The notes below the pieces were generated by a model. It saw nothing but the letters and a program-made list of their open reading frames with translations. It made no database searches and was not told the origin of the DNA. A DNA stretch of 64,000 bases from Syngnathus acus (lineage: Eukaryota; Chordata; Actinopteri; Syngnathiformes; Syngnathidae), in assembly GCF_901709675.1 (NCBI RefSeq), contig NC_051095.1, positions 19,690,956 through 19,754,955 of the forward strand, given 5' to 3'. Positions within the stretch are counted from its first letter, which is position 1. Each line of letters begins with the position of its first letter. The position numbers and the translations under genes are program-made. Positions 63,413 to 64,000 of the stretch are shown here, piece by piece.

Positions 63413-63751
63413 GGGTGAATATATAATAATATATATATATAATATAATATATATAAAATAATAAGACAAAAATAATGTAATTGTAAAATAAATAATCCAG
63501 TAATTAGTATAATTATATAATTAGATAATGTTTCCCCCACTCTGATTATTTTCTTAGAGGATTGTTTTTATTTGTGTTGGTTTAGTAGTTATTGTTACTG
63601 ATCTAAGTGTGAAATGTGTGTTTGTGTGCATGTGTGCCAGTGAGCTTGATTGCAGTGTAAACAGAAGCGCCCCCTGCAGATCACAAGTGTCACTGCAACC
63701 CTCCTTCTATTACTCTGCCGCCTGGCTTCGCGGCGCCTCATTCACTAGAAG

Positions 63752-63832
63752 ATGGCGGACTGCGCTTCACTATTAGATGAGGAACTCTCGTCCTTCGTCT
63801 TCAATTACCTGACAGAGAATCCCGACAGCCAG
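63752..63832 (+). CDS. ppargc1b: PGC-1beta, first coding exon (gene continues beyond window)
   Basis: The exon encodes 27 residues, [20 protein letters not shown] and seven more, ending at a CAG/GTAAGA donor in phase 0. Human PPARGC1B starts [22 protein letters not shown], a clear match, whereas PGC-1alpha starts quite differently. The protein is a transcriptional coactivator of nuclear receptors and ERR/NRF pathways for mitochondrial metabolism. Its N-terminus holds the activation domain, and LXXLL receptor boxes come later. The gene follows arhgef37 in the same orientation, as in human 5q32-q33. In mammals miR-378 lies in the first intron; only about 170 bases of that intron are in view and no hairpin was seen there. 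Confidence 0.93.
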
Positions 63833-64000
63833 GTAAGACCTCCGGTTGGTGCATGAGAGAATCCTGGTTTGGCTCGTCTCCCGGCTTCCTTCTTCGTTTT
63901 GACTGGTCTCCATCACTACCACCGGTGCTTGGAGCGGCGAGAGGCCGGCTTGAGGGAGCCCTTTGCCGGCTTGTCAGCAGCAACTTGCATGCTCAGTGCT

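Noticed and set aside
63833-64000. miR-378 hairpin expected in ppargc1b intron 1
   Set aside because: Only the first ~170 bases of the intron are present and no matching stem was seen. It probably lies beyond the window.

Overview
The window is vertebrate nuclear DNA, almost certainly from a teleost fish. The genes are split into many small exons with GT-AG introns. The proteins match known vertebrate families along their whole length. The introns and spacers carry fish-type tRNA-derived SINEs, TA-flanked MITEs, decayed LINE pieces and long (TG)n and (TC)n microsatellites. Nothing bacterial, viral or plasmid-like was seen. No base is ambiguous. The species cannot be named from this sequence.

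Layout, left to right. (1) 42-8253, plus strand: the last 12 coding exons of cpxm1, a secreted discoidin-plus-M14 carboxypeptidase-like protein. Its 5' part lies off the window. (2) 9266-17809, plus strand: a complete 11-exon galnt8-type polypeptide N-acetylgalactosaminyltransferase of 614 residues. (3) 33763-19033, minus strand: a complete 35-coding-exon elp1 (Elongator scaffold subunit) of 1314 residues, tail to tail with galnt8. (4) 34844-37768, plus strand: three well-bounded exons with one continuous reading frame, head to head with elp1. They can join in frame to arhgef37 or belong to an unrecognised short gene. (5) 39220-47792, plus strand: a complete 13-coding-exon arhgef37 (RhoGEF/DH, BAR, two SH3 domains) of 746 residues. 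(6) 47793-63751: about 16 kb of gene-poor, microsatellite-rich spacer with a possible muscle-type enhancer and several mobile-element remnants. (7) 63752-63832, plus strand: the first coding exon of ppargc1b (PGC-1beta), which runs off the right edge. The order arhgef37 then ppargc1b is the same as in mammals, and this supports both names.

The genes do not form a pathway. cpxm1 is extracellular-matrix related, galnt8 is a Golgi O-glycosylation enzyme, elp1 acts in tRNA wobble-uridine modification, arhgef37 is a membrane-shaping RhoGEF-like protein and ppargc1b is a transcriptional coactivator of oxidative metabolism. I assembled every exon chain by hand and checked that phases stay consistent from start to stop.

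I did not find an undescribed multi-gene system. The points most worth following are the in-frame upstream exons at 34844-37768, a GC-AG intron in elp1, the exact conservation of the 74-base familial-dysautonomia exon, a perfect 58-bp palindrome in galnt8 intron 1, a (TG)38 tract abutting a cpxm1 splice acceptor, and a MITE family present in long and short forms.
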